A DNA stretch of 64,000 bases from a virus, in the IMG/VR virus record IMGVR_UViG_3300036760_001167, positions 42,511 to 106,510 of that record. One strand, 5' to 3'. A program made the position numbers and the translations under genes. Below are positions 54,760 to 62,292 of the stretch, piece after piece. The notes below the pieces were generated by a model. It made no database searches. It was not told the origin of the DNA and worked only from the letters and a program-made list of their open reading frames with translations. Within the stretch, counting starts at the first letter, position 1. Each line of letters begins with the position of its first letter.

Positions 54760-54840
54760 AAGCGCAGGCGCTCTCCTTGAGCTAACGCCACGACCAGAGG
54801 CCGCCGGCGCACGCGACTCGACTCGCGCGTCTCCTGCTCG
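54760..54840 (-). other. Spacer with tRNA fragments
   Basis: GGCGTTAGCTCAAGGAGAGC looks like the 5' third of a tRNA (acceptor start plus D-arm) and GCGCGAGTCGAGTCGCG like a T-arm. They do not form one complete tRNA. Confidence 0.4.
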
Positions 54841-54915
54841 TAGGCGAGGTGGGGGTCGAACCCACAAGCGACGAGGTCTGAGCTCGCCAGGTATACCAGT
54901 TCCCGTCACTCGCCC
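54841..54915 (-). tRNA. tRNA-Leu(CAG) with short variable arm
   Basis: Acceptor GGGCGAG/CTCGCCT, Leu-like D-arm (GACGGGAACTGG), anticodon loop CTCAGAC. Only about five bases separate the anticodon and T stems; bacterial tRNA-Leu normally has a long variable arm. Confidence 0.85.
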
Positions 54916-54972
54916 GAGTGATCCGTGGTCAGCTATGCTGCGCGGCTGATCGCCGCTGGGCATATCGTAGGG

Positions 54973-55046
54973 TCGGGGCGGTCGGATTCGAACCGACGTT
55001 CTCGTGGTCCCAGGCCACGCGGGTTGCCAGGCTTCCCCACGCCCCG
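54973..55046 (-). tRNA. tRNA-Pro(TGG) with C33
   Basis: Acceptor CGGGGCG/CGCCCCG, anticodon stem CGTGG/CCACG with loop CCTGGGA: anticodon TGG, position 33 is C. First tRNA after the array promoter. Confidence 0.9.
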
Positions 55047-55099
55047 CATGGCGGTCGTGGTCGGTCGATCCCGGAAGTGGCTGCCGCGTTCATGGGCGC

Positions 55100-55111
55100 A
55101 TCATACCACGT
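55100..55111 (-). promoter_or_regulatory. Promoter-like box of the tRNA array
   Basis: ACGTGGTATGAT on the minus strand; -10 TATGAT at 55100-55105, about 55 bp before tRNA-Pro. Repeated exactly inside the array at 53999-54010. Confidence 0.6.
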
Positions 55112-55119
55112 GAGAATGA

Positions 55120-55165
55120 GTCCGCGCGCCGGCCGCCGACGGAGGAAGGCGGGCGGCGCGCGGAC
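55120..55165 (-). terminator. Hairpin ahead of the tRNA array
   Basis: 11-bp arms GTCCGCGCGCC (55120-55130) and GGCGCGCGGAC (55155-55165), directly after the stop of the 68-residue gene and before the array promoter. Confidence 0.55.
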
Positions 55166-55166
55166 G

Positions 55167-55373
55167 TTAGCTCTGCGGGCGCCGGTAGATCTCGCCGGTC
55201 GCGCGCCGGATGCCGACGCGCCCCGCGCGGATCTCCTCGAGCACCAGGTCCGTCAGGGTCTGCCGGAGGTCGCTGCTCGGGCGGCCGCGGCTGAGCCGCA
55301 CGCCGCCCGCGAGCTGCGCGAGCTCGTGCGTGCCCGTCGCCTCCAGCCTGTCCCGGATCTCCTGCCTCTTCAT
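55167..55373 (-). CDS. Small helical protein
   Basis: 68 residues, MKRQEIRDRLEATGTHELAQ, helical, ends RRATGEIYRRPQS. ATGA overlap with the upstream gene. Not recognised. Confidence 0.65.
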   Translation of the reverse strand: MKRQEIRDRLEATGTHELAQLAGGVRLSRGRPSSDLRQTLTDLVLEEIRAGRVGIRRATGEIYRRPQS

Positions 55374-55522
55374 CGGGCCCTCCTCCTCGCCGTCCGCTGC
55401 CCGACGCGTGCGCGGCTGCGCTTCGCGCGGTCGATCGCCTCCTCGACCGCGGCCCGCGTCGACCGCCGCCTCCCCGCCAGGAGCTGCCTGCCGCGGAGGA
55501 GCAGCGGCCTGTCGGTCACCAT
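55370..55522 (-). CDS. Small basic protein
   Basis: 50 residues from ATG (49 from GTG 55519): MVTDRPLLLRGRQLLAGRRR, about 17 Arg. Overlaps the phosphoesterase stop and ends in ATGA overlap. Confidence 0.6.
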   Translation of the reverse strand: MVTDRPLLLRGRQLLAGRRRSTRAAVEEAIDRAKRSRARVGQRTARRRAR

Positions 55523-56640
55523 CCCTCCGCGTCGCGATCGCCGCAGATGACGGGCGCCTGGACCGTGATGCCGTGCTCGGGCGTCACGACCATGAGCGCC
55601 TGCTGCGACGGCTCCGGCGCGAACTGCCCGTCCGAGGCGTACTCGTCGTACCCCTTGAGCGAGCCGTTCATGATCAGTCCCTGCGAGTACGCGGGGACGT
55701 ACTGGTGGAAGTGGCCGTACAGCCCGTACCTGAACGGGCGGCCCATCTCCTGGCGCTTCTTCGTCTTGCGCAGGTTGCCGCGCTTGACGGGCCCGAAGGA
55801 GCCGATCTCGCTGGTCCCGTTGAAGCGCAGGTTGTCGCCGTGCTCCATCGAGAACACGCTGCCGTAGACGGTGAAGTCCACGTCCGCGCTCTCGGGGATG
55901 TCGAACGTGATCGGGTCGTCAGGGCTGCGCCCCTCCTCGGGGCCGGCCAGGTTGATCGCGAGCAGCCGCGCGATGTGGGTGTCCGCGTTGTTCTCCGAGC
56001 GCTTCTTGTGCCGCGGCTTCTTGGAGTTGCGGCCGTGGTTGCCGGGCGCGGAGACGACGTGGACCTTGCCGAACTCCTCCGCGAACATCTCGACGCCCGC
56101 CTGGAGCCACGGGAGGCAGGTCTCGACGGTGCGGAGCGTGCTCTGCTCGTTCGTCTCGACCAGCTCGTCGTGAATGTCGCCGGAGACCATGTCGCCGCCG
56201 AGCGCCAGCACGATCCCGTCGTACTCGACGCCGGCCAGGTAGTTCCTCGCGACGCGGATCGTCCGCTCGAAGAACCGCTGCGTCCGCTTCTCCGCGATCT
56301 CGAGGTTGTACGCGTTGTACCCGCCGAGCTCGCCAGGCTGCACGACCTCGCCGTAGTGCGCGTCCGAGAACATCGCGACCAGCGTCCCCTGGTGGTGCTC
56401 GCCGTCGCGGACCTCGCCGAGCCACGCGGGCCTGTCGCCGAAGTCCCGCCTGTACAGCGAGAGCTCCGTCGCGAGCTCGTCCGCCTCGGCGGTCGACTCG
56501 CGGAGCTGCGCCGCCACCGCGTCTCGGTCCTTCTTGAGCTTGGTCCCCGCCTCGCGGAGGCGGAAGTTCTGCTCGCGGAGCTGCTCCTGCGTCGCCTTCT
56601 CCCCGAGCTCCTCGAGCGCCTTGCCGAAGTCTCCCTGCAC
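55516..56640 (-). CDS. Metallophosphoesterase (calcineurin-like)
   Basis: 374 residues from GTG, directly after the upstream stop (TAAGTG). An N-terminal coiled coil (about 1-65) precedes the metal motifs: FSDAHYGE, LALGGDMVSGDIH, APGNHGRNS and GLYGHFHQY. It resembles phage phosphoesterases related to SbcD/Mre11 but lacks a partner ATPase here. Could be a nuclease or phosphatase. Confidence 0.85.
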   Translation of the reverse strand: MQGDFGKALEELGEKATQEQLREQNFRLREAGTKLKKDRDAVAAQLRESTAEADELATELSLYRRDFGDRPAWLGEVRDGEHHQGTLVAMFSDAHYGEVVQPGELGGYNAYNLEIAEKRTQRFFERTIRVARNYLAGVEYDGIVLALGGDMVSGDIHDELVETNEQSTLRTVETCLPWLQAGVEMFAEEFGKVHVVSAPGNHGRNSKKPRHKKRSENNADTHIARLLAINLAGPEEGRSPDDPITFDIPESADVDFTVYGSVFSMEHGDNLRFNGTSEIGSFGPVKRGNLRKTKKRQEMGRPFRYGLYGHFHQYVPAYSQGLIMNGSLKGYDEYASDGQFAPEPSQQALMVVTPEHGITVQAPVICGDRDAEGW

Positions 56641-56889
56641 TTACGCCTCCTTGGGCTTGTGCGGCGTCTCGAAGTGCACGCGCACCCTCTTGGTGGCGGT
56701 GTCCTTCGTGACGTTCGGGTCGATGACCGCCAGCTTCTGGAGGGCCACCGCGATGATGCTGTACGGGGCGCCGCTCGCGCGGGCCGCCTCGACGTTCGCG
56801 CGCTCCGAGTACTCGCAGATCGCGCACACCGTTCCCTGTGCCTTGAGCAGCTCGCCGATCACGTCGGCGAAGGTCTCCTTGGGTGCCAC
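56641..56889 (-). CDS. Possible small DNA-binding protein with CxxC
   Basis: 82 residues from GTG with a GGAGGAGG site. CAICEYSERANVEAARASGA, then PYSIIAVALQKL, a layout seen in small phage HTH proteins. It could be a regulator. Promoter box TAGAAT lies 40 bp upstream. Confidence 0.6.
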   Translation of the reverse strand: MAPKETFADVIGELLKAQGTVCAICEYSERANVEAARASGAPYSIIAVALQKLAVIDPNVTKDTATKRVRVHFETPHKPKEA

Positions 56890-56927
56890 CTCTTCCTCCT
56901 CCGTCCCTCGCTGTTTCCGCTGTCTTT

Positions 56928-56933
56928 ATTCTA
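56928..56933 (-). promoter_or_regulatory. TAGAAT -10 box
   Basis: In GGGGTAGAATAAAG on the minus strand, followed by a leader with GGAGGAGGAAGAG before the GTG at 56889. 56934-57050 holds only G+C-rich inverted repeats, possibly the terminator of the recombinase gene or an attachment site. Confidence 0.5.
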
Positions 56934-57050
56934 CCCCTCCGCCCGGCGGCCGGAGGTGTTACTCCGGTGTCACTGCGACGGTGCGACCGCGCCCCGGCGT
57001 TTCCGGCGCCGGCGCGCCGGGGGAAGGGGCCCCCTCCCTTCCGGCGGGCG

Positions 57051-57695
57051 TCACCACTCGCGCCTCTTGACGTACGCCATGGCCTCCTCCGGCGACAGCG
57101 ACGACACGTAGGTCGACGTCGTCGCGAGGTTGGAGTGGCCGAGCAGCCGCTGGATCATCGGCATCGGCACACCCTCCCGGACGAGCTCGACGGTGAACGA
57201 GTGCCGGAAGGCGTGGGGGTGAACGCGCCGGTCGATCCCGGCCTCGCGCGCCGCCTGGTGCAGGAAGTCGCGCGCGTAGCTCGCGCGCATCGGCTCGCCG
57301 GTCCTCGTGCAGAAGATGGTCGCGTTGGCGCGGACCGCGGGCCAGCGCTGCCGACGGACGGACAGCCACTGCGAGATCCGCTCGGAGCACTGCACGTCGA
57401 CGGCGACCGTCCTGGACTTGCCGCCCTTGCCGCGGAGCACGCGGAGCTCGTTCCGCTCGGCGTCGAAGTCCGTCGGCCGCAGCGCCAGCGCCTCCGAGAT
57501 CCTGAGGCCCGCGCGCCAGAGCGTCACGACGAGCGCGCGGTTGCGGACCTCGACCGGAGTGACCCCGCGCAGCGCGCGGAGGATGGCCTGGATCTCCTCC
57601 TTGCGGAGCGCCTGCGCCGGGTAGTGCTGGCCGTACGTCGGCGACGGGTTCGCCGGGTCCTTCGGCGGCGCGGGCTCCTTGTGTTTCCTCGGCAC
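57051..57695 (-). CDS. Tyrosine recombinase, catalytic domain only
   Basis: 214 residues from GTG. Catalytic residues visible: Arg in LWRAGLRISEAL (about 65), HAFRH (161-165), His in RLLGHSNLATTSTY (187) and Tyr 196. The N-terminal SAM-like core-binding domain of phage integrases is absent or reduced to about 25 Pro-rich residues. It could be an integrase or resolve genome multimers. No repressor gene or clear att site is seen. Confidence 0.82.
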   Translation of the reverse strand: MPRKHKEPAPPKDPANPSPTYGQHYPAQALRKEEIQAILRALRGVTPVEVRNRALVVTLWRAGLRISEALALRPTDFDAERNELRVLRGKGGKSRTVAVDVQCSERISQWLSVRRQRWPAVRANATIFCTRTGEPMRASYARDFLHQAAREAGIDRRVHPHAFRHSFTVELVREGVPMPMIQRLLGHSNLATTSTYVSSLSPEEAMAYVKRREW

Positions 57696-57697
57696 CG

Positions 57698-58174
57698 TCA
57701 GACCGCCTGCGCCCCGAGCTCCTTGAGGACCTCGTCCAGCTCGAACATCCCGGGCGGGACCTCCCCGATCGCCGGCTCCTCCGTCGCCCGGCGCGCGACG
57801 ACCAGGTCCGCGCCTCCGTCGCGCAGCGCCACGCCGATCACGATGGTCCAGCCCTGGGCGACGAGCTCGTCGACGGACCCGCCGCGGTAGCCGCCGAAGA
57901 CCGCGACGTTGCACACGCGCATGACCTCCGCCGCGTCGACCGCGGGCTCGGCCGCGTAGGCCCACCCGAAGTGCTGGTCCTCGAACATCCCGAGCATCGA
58001 CGACCATCCCTGGTGCACCTCGTCCGGCGCGCAGATCGACAGCACGAGCTCGCGCGCCGGGCCGACGTCGCCGAGCAGCGCGACCCGGCCGCCGGCCGGC
58101 ATCGAGTCCAGCAGGTCGGCGGTGCTCGCGAACACGCGCGCCGCCTCCCACACGTTCTCCTGGTCCAGGCTCAC
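57698..58174 (-). CDS. Hypothetical protein
   Basis: 158 residues from GTG (MSLDQENVWEAARVFASTAD). Alternating alpha/beta (GGRVALLGDVGPARELVLSI; GWTIVIGVALRDGGAD), possibly a Rossmann-like fold. Not recognised. Confidence 0.65.
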   Translation of the reverse strand: MSLDQENVWEAARVFASTADLLDSMPAGGRVALLGDVGPARELVLSICAPDEVHQGWSSMLGMFEDQHFGWAYAAEPAVDAAEVMRVCNVAVFGGYRGGSVDELVAQGWTIVIGVALRDGGADLVVARRATEEPAIGEVPPGMFELDEVLKELGAQAV

Positions 58175-58359
58175 TCCTCGTCCTCCCCGTCTGTTGGCTC
58201 TTCCACCACGTCAAGGTCTTCCTCGAGCTCCTGTAGCTGCCCCTGGACGGCCCGTCGCTCGTCCTGGCCGCGCGCCCGCGCGCGCTGCGTGCGGCTGTCC
58301 TGGTGCACCGTGGAGGCGCGCAGGACGTGCCTGCCGCCCGTGCCCCTCCGTCGCTTCAC
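58171..58359 (-). CDS. Small charged protein
   Basis: 62 residues from GTG; basic first half, acidic second half (ELEEDLDVVEEPTDGEDEE). Not recognised. Confidence 0.6.
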   Translation of the reverse strand: MKRRRGTGGRHVLRASTVHQDSRTQRARARGQDERRAVQGQLQELEEDLDVVEEPTDGEDEE

Positions 58360-58535
58360 CCGCGCGGCCTCACGATCACGACGGCGGACTCGGCGCGGTA
58401 GTTCCGCTGCATCGCCGCCTCCTCCGACATGACGGTGAAGGGCTGCTCCGGGTGCCTGCAGGTCGGCGCCGGATCCGCGTGCGGCTGCTCGACGGTGTGC
58501 CCGCACTCCGGGCACGAGAACACGTACGCCGTCAC
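58356..58535 (-). CDS. Small zinc-binding protein
   Basis: 59 residues from GTG: VTAYVFSCPECGHTVEQPH then CRHPEQ. A C-x2-C plus C-x-H site. GTGA overlaps on both sides. Confidence 0.65.
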   Translation of the reverse strand: MTAYVFSCPECGHTVEQPHADPAPTCRHPEQPFTVMSEEAAMQRNYRAESAVVIVRPRG

Positions 58536-58786
58536 GGCCCCGCCCGGAACAGGTCCTCGAGCTCCGCGCGGGTCGGCTCGTGGGCCCGCTGCTGCTCCTC
58601 CTCCCACCGGCCGAGCTGATAGCGGAGCTTGTTCGCCTCGTGCCACAGGCGGAACCTCCCTACAGGCTTGACGGGGACGAACTCCTGGCCGCACTCCGGC
58701 TCGCCGCAGAACCAGCGGACGTACGGCCCAGGCTGCCGCTGCGGCGGGATGCGCTCGACGCGCACGACGACGTCGTGATCGCACAT
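58532..58786 (-). CDS. Small Cys/His protein
   Basis: 84 residues, MCDHDVVVRVERIPPQ; WFCGEPECGQEFVPV carries C-x4-C. Helical C-terminus. Not recognised. Confidence 0.65.
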   Translation of the reverse strand: MCDHDVVVRVERIPPQRQPGPYVRWFCGEPECGQEFVPVKPVGRFRLWHEANKLRYQLGRWEEEQQRAHEPTRAELEDLFRAGP

Positions 58787-58801
58787 CCCGCCGCCACGGC
58801 C

Positions 58802-59122
58802 TCAGACGCCCTTGGAGTGCCAGTACGACGCCATGCCGCCGGTGGCGACGCCGGTGAGCACCTGGCCCGTCGTCGCGTTCAGCGTCGCGTCCGCGAAGCG
58901 CGGCACCAGCGCGATCACCGGGGCGATCGTGTTGATGTTGAACAGCACGCACGACGCGACCGCGATGCCCATGGCCAGCCCGATCCAGAGGTACTTGGGC
59001 AGCGGGGCGTTCGGGTCCTTCTCGAAGATGTGCCTCACCCCGTCGACCAGCTTGGTGTCGCCGATCGCGAGCGGCCCGAAGGCCAGCACGAACGCGGCGA
59101 TCACCGCGGTTACCTGCTCCAT
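58802..59122 (-). CDS. Holin-like membrane protein
   Basis: 106 residues. Hydrophobic segments at about 4-22 (VTAVIAAFVLAFGPLAIG), 44-62 (YLWIGLAMGIAVASCVLF) and 65-75. Size, topology and place among lysis genes suggest a holin. Confidence 0.65.
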   Translation of the reverse strand: MEQVTAVIAAFVLAFGPLAIGDTKLVDGVRHIFEKDPNAPLPKYLWIGLAMGIAVASCVLFNINTIAPVIALVPRFADATLNATTGQVLTGVATGGMASYWHSKGV

Positions 59123-59150
59123 CCCTTGTCTCCCTTCCTCTCCCCAGGCC

Positions 59151-59444
59151 TCAGCGGCCTGCCGGCTTCTCGTCGTCGGCGAGGGCGGCCTTCAGTGCGG
59201 CGCCCGTCTCCGGCGGTAGGTGCTCCACGAAGCGCATGTGGCGCTCCTTCACGCGGCCCTCGAACGCCTCGAGGTTCGCGGCCTCGTGCTCGTCGCGCTC
59301 CCGCCAGCCCTTGTCCAGGCGGGCAACCAGCCGCTCCTCGAGGTCTCGCATCCCGCGGTCGACGCCTCGCGCGATGATGACCGGGACCACGAGCGACACG
59401 AGGACGATCAGGCCTCCAGTGACGAGCCACTCGAACCCGGTCAC
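59151..59444 (-). CDS. Membrane protein with coiled coil
   Basis: 97 residues from GTG. One N-terminal helix (LVTGGLIVLVSLVVPVIIA) then charged heptad-like helix. May be a spanin/holin partner or antiholin. GTGA overlap upstream. Confidence 0.65.
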   Translation of the reverse strand: MTGFEWLVTGGLIVLVSLVVPVIIARGVDRGMRDLEERLVARLDKGWRERDEHEAANLEAFEGRVKERHMRFVEHLPPETGAALKAALADDEKPAGR

Positions 59445-59968
59445 GCCGCCCCAGCCTCCTGCGCCCGCCGCGCGGTGACCTCCTCGGCCAGCGCGGCGAT
59501 TCGCTCGCGCGTCGACTCGAGGGTAGCGAGCGCCTCGGTCGAGGCCTCCTTCCCCTGGGCGTGCAGCATGTCGACCACCTCCGACAGCGCCACCAGCTCC
59601 CGCCTCGAGGAGGCGAGCGCCTCCTCCTTCAGGGTCGTGATGTTCGAGTTCACGAGCCCGTGGATGACCGCCTGCCCGGCGCTGAGGTCGTCGAGCTTCC
59701 CCTCCTGGGTCTTCGTCGCCTTCACGAGCAGCGCGGCCGCCTCCGCCTTGACGCGAACCGAGTCAGCCTTCGCCGCGACCTCGTCCTGCCTGGCCCAGTC
59801 CTCGCGCTTGTCCGCCCGGCGCTGCCGCCCGACGATGAGCGAGCCTCCCAGCTGGCCCACCAACGCCAGGACCCCGACGACGGCCGCGACCTTCAGCGCG
59901 GAGTCAGGCGGCGCGACCGCCGCGCCGACGGCCGACCAAGCCGCGACGACAAGGACCGGGTGGGCCAT
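59441..59968 (-). CDS. Membrane-anchored coiled-coil protein
   Basis: 175 residues. Two hydrophobic helices (VLVVAAWSAVGAAVA and KVAAVVGVLALVGQLGGSLI), then about 125 residues of coiled coil. Lysis-related by position. TAATG junction with the lysin gene. Confidence 0.65.
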   Translation of the reverse strand: MAHPVLVVAAWSAVGAAVAPPDSALKVAAVVGVLALVGQLGGSLIVGRQRRADKREDWARQDEVAAKADSVRVKAEAAALLVKATKTQEGKLDDLSAGQAVIHGLVNSNITTLKEEALASSRRELVALSEVVDMLHAQGKEASTEALATLESTRERIAALAEEVTARRAQEAGAA

Positions 59969-60432
59969 TAGCCGATCGACCTCCCCCACTCCGTGCCGCG
60001 CTGGCGGCGCACGGTCGGCAGCGCCTCCGCCGCGTTGCTTCCCGTCCCCCACGGCGACGCCGCGAGGGCCGCCGCCATCGCGTCCGCGCTGTCGGCGCGG
60101 TCGATGGCCGCGAGCAGGTCCGGGTAGTTCCCGTTCCTGAGGGTGTCCGCGATCGCCCGCTCGCCGGTCCGCGCGTCGGGGTAGTTCCGGACGTGCATGC
60201 CGGACCCGAAGGTGTTGTACCAGGTCGAGCCCGGCACGTCGCGGGTCGTGGCGAACAGGTTGTACCGCGCGCCCTGGTCGGGCCGGCCGTCGCACGGCTT
60301 CTCGCCGAACTCGCCGCGGCCCCACGCGAGCATGAACGTCACGCGGCGGTACGTCTTGGCCGCGGTCCACGGCGCGAGGCCGTAGCCGAGCTCGCGCAGG
60401 ACGCCGCGGCAGAACTGGCCCCTGGTCGTCAC
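59968..60432 (-). CDS. Lysozyme-like endolysin candidate
   Basis: 154 residues from GTG. AWGRGEFGEKPCDGRPDQGARYN, then STWYNTFGSGMHVRNYPD and ERAIADTLRNGNYPDLLAAI match phage and actinobacterial glucosaminidase/transglycosylase-like proteins, the Glu in RGEFGE being the possible catalytic acid. No cell-wall-binding domain, no signal peptide. Next to holin-like genes. Confidence 0.7.
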   Translation of the reverse strand: MTTRGQFCRGVLRELGYGLAPWTAAKTYRRVTFMLAWGRGEFGEKPCDGRPDQGARYNLFATTRDVPGSTWYNTFGSGMHVRNYPDARTGERAIADTLRNGNYPDLLAAIDRADSADAMAAALAASPWGTGSNAAEALPTVRRQRGTEWGRSIG

Positions 60433-61214
60433 GCGGCGAGCGCCTTCTTCCAGTCCTTCGGGTACGCCGCGGGGAGCGGGAGCATCGTGATCGGGCGGCC
60501 GGTCGCCAGGCCGGCGACGCTGCCGAGCGCGACGAGCAGGTCGTTCATGTTCTCGCCGTACGCCGTGCGCTCGCCCTCGATGCTGTGGCTCGCGGAGTCC
60601 CACGCGACCGAGCCGCGGCCGTCGGACCAGCCGATCTCGATGCAGGAGTACATGTCCCACAGGACGTCGTCGACCGTGACGTGGTCGCCGTTCGCGTAGC
60701 CGCCGCGCGTGCGGTAGTGCTCCGCGAAGAAGACCTTGAGCCCGCGGCCCGGCCCGTCGAGCAGCTCGTAGACCGCCATGTCCGAGCCGAACGTGGACGT
60801 CCCGCTCGGGCGGCCGACGTTCAGGATGACCGCGTTCCCGATCGGGTAGACCGGCCCGCTGCCGCAGTAGTCCACGCCCCCGTTGATCCGGGCCGCGGAG
60901 ATGTTGGCGTCGCGGAACGGGTCGAGGTACGAGGGGACGATCGGGATCCGGCGCATCTTCAGCATCTCGGAGGAGCTCGCCGAGCGGACGTGGACGGACA
61001 CGCCGACCGCGACCTTGCCCAGGACCTCGCGGACGAGCTTGGCCGCCTCGGCCCGCGACGTGACCGTGTGCGTGTACGGGCCGCGGACGACGATGAACGG
61101 CCCGGACTGCTTCGCGATCGCCGCCTCGGCCCAGTCGGCCGTCGCGGCGAAGCCCATCGGCAGCGACGGGTTCCCGTCGTGCTTCACGTGCGTGAACAGC
61201 TTTTCTGCGCTCAA
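60429..61214 (-). CDS. Hypothetical protein in the lysis region
   Basis: 261 residues from a TTG at 61214 with GGAGGG nine bases upstream; longer starts would cross the promoter box. LSAEKLFTHVKHDGNPSLPM onward, with GFAATADWAEAAIAKQSGPF and a beta-rich body. Resembles no family I can name; possibly a virion or cell-wall enzyme. Confidence 0.65.
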   Translation of the reverse strand: MSAEKLFTHVKHDGNPSLPMGFAATADWAEAAIAKQSGPFIVVRGPYTHTVTSRAEAAKLVREVLGKVAVGVSVHVRSASSSEMLKMRRIPIVPSYLDPFRDANISAARINGGVDYCGSGPVYPIGNAVILNVGRPSGTSTFGSDMAVYELLDGPGRGLKVFFAEHYRTRGGYANGDHVTVDDVLWDMYSCIEIGWSDGRGSVAWDSASHSIEGERTAYGENMNDLLVALGSVAGLATGRPITMLPLPAAYPKDWKKALAA

Positions 61215-61242
61215 GGGAGCCCTCCCGGGTGTCTCTATGCCG

Positions 61243-61248
61243 ATCCTA
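61243..61248 (-). promoter_or_regulatory. TAGGAT -10 box
   Basis: In GGTGTAGGATCGGC; the first three bases are the TAG stop of the glycosyltransferase gene. Precedes the TTG-started gene by about 30 bp. Confidence 0.5.
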
Positions 61249-62292
61249 CACCGGCCGGCCGCGCTCCTCCGCGCGGAGCCGCTCGAGCCGCCCGAAGTAG
61301 GAGATGAACTGCGGGCCAACGCGCTCGGCCGAGAACCGCTCCGCGGACCGGCGCACCGCGGCGCGGTCGAGGGTCCCCGCCAGCCGGACCGCGTCCTCGA
61401 ACTCGCCGAGGGAGCTGCACCTGAAGCCCGAGACCCCGTGCTCGACCGTCTCGGGGAACGCGCCCCAGTCCGTCGTGATCGCGGGCGTGCCGCACAGCTG
61501 GGACTCGACCGCCACCGCGCCGAAGGCCTCGACGTAGAGCGTCGGCATCAGCGTCGCGGCGGCCGCGCCCATCAGGCGCGCCCGCTCGGCCGGCCCGACC
61601 ACCCCGACGAACTCGGCGCCGGCCGGGATGAGCTCCTTCTCGCCGAAGCCGGCCACGACCAGCGGCAGCCCCGTCCGCTTCGCGGTCTCGACCACGACCT
61701 CGAGGCCCTTGCGCCGCGTGAGCCGCCCGACGTAGAGCAGGTACCCGCCGGCGCCGTCGCCGACCGCGAAGTCGCCGAGCTCGAACGCGTACGGGACCAC
61801 CGCGTCGTAGAACGAGCCGTCCGCGTCGTAGGACGTCTGCTGCCAGCCCTGCACGCAGGCGCGCCACGCCTGCGACTTGAACACGCGGTCCCTGACGGCG
61901 GAGCCGGAGTAGCCGATGAACGGCTCCACGGTCTCGAGGTGCCGGACCGCCTCCGCGACCGGCCACTGCGCCCAGCTCGAGATGCAGACCAGGTCGCCGA
62001 GGCCGGACCGCTCCGCGATCGCCGCCGCGGCGCGGCCGTTGAACAGCCTCCAGCCCGGGTGCCCGGGGTCGTACGGCGGGACCCTGTCCGGGAAGTACCG
62101 CGCCTGCTCCTCCCGCGTGATGCACGGGACGAGGGCCGCCCGCGCCTCGGTCTCCTCCCCCGCGTAGAGCGTCACCTCGTGGCCCGCGTCGCTCATCATG
62201 TTGCAGAAGACGCGGACCTCGTTCGTGAACGCGCACCAGCTGAACGCCCTCGTGACCTGCGTGTGGGGCAGCCCCACCACGTGGAACCTCAT
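61246..62292 (-). CDS. GT4-type glycosyltransferase
   Basis: 348 residues with a GGAGGTAAGG site. GT-B fold: FTNEVRVFCNMMSDAGHEVT in the acceptor half, LLYVGRLTRRKGLEVVVET, and EAFGAVAVESQLCGTPAI, the EX7E donor-site motif. It would transfer a sugar from an NDP-sugar to a virion protein, the cell surface or modified DNA. Lies beside the tail-fibre gene, favouring virion glycosylation. Confidence 0.88.
   Translation of the reverse strand: MRFHVVGLPHTQVTRAFSWCAFTNEVRVFCNMMSDAGHEVTLYAGEETEARAALVPCITREEQARYFPDRVPPYDPGHPGWRLFNGRAAAAIAERSGLGDLVCISSWAQWPVAEAVRHLETVEPFIGYSGSAVRDRVFKSQAWRACVQGWQQTSYDADGSFYDAVVPYAFELGDFAVGDGAGGYLLYVGRLTRRKGLEVVVETAKRTGLPLVVAGFGEKELIPAGAEFVGVVGPAERARLMGAAAATLMPTLYVEAFGAVAVESQLCGTPAITTDWGAFPETVEHGVSGFRCSSLGEFEDAVRLAGTLDRAAVRRSAERFSAERVGPQFISYFGRLERLRAEERGRPV

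Noticed and set aside
59110-59430. Second frame over the membrane/coiled-coil gene
   Set aside because: Shadow of the gene at 59151-59444 in another frame; composition is Arg/Gly-rich without structure.
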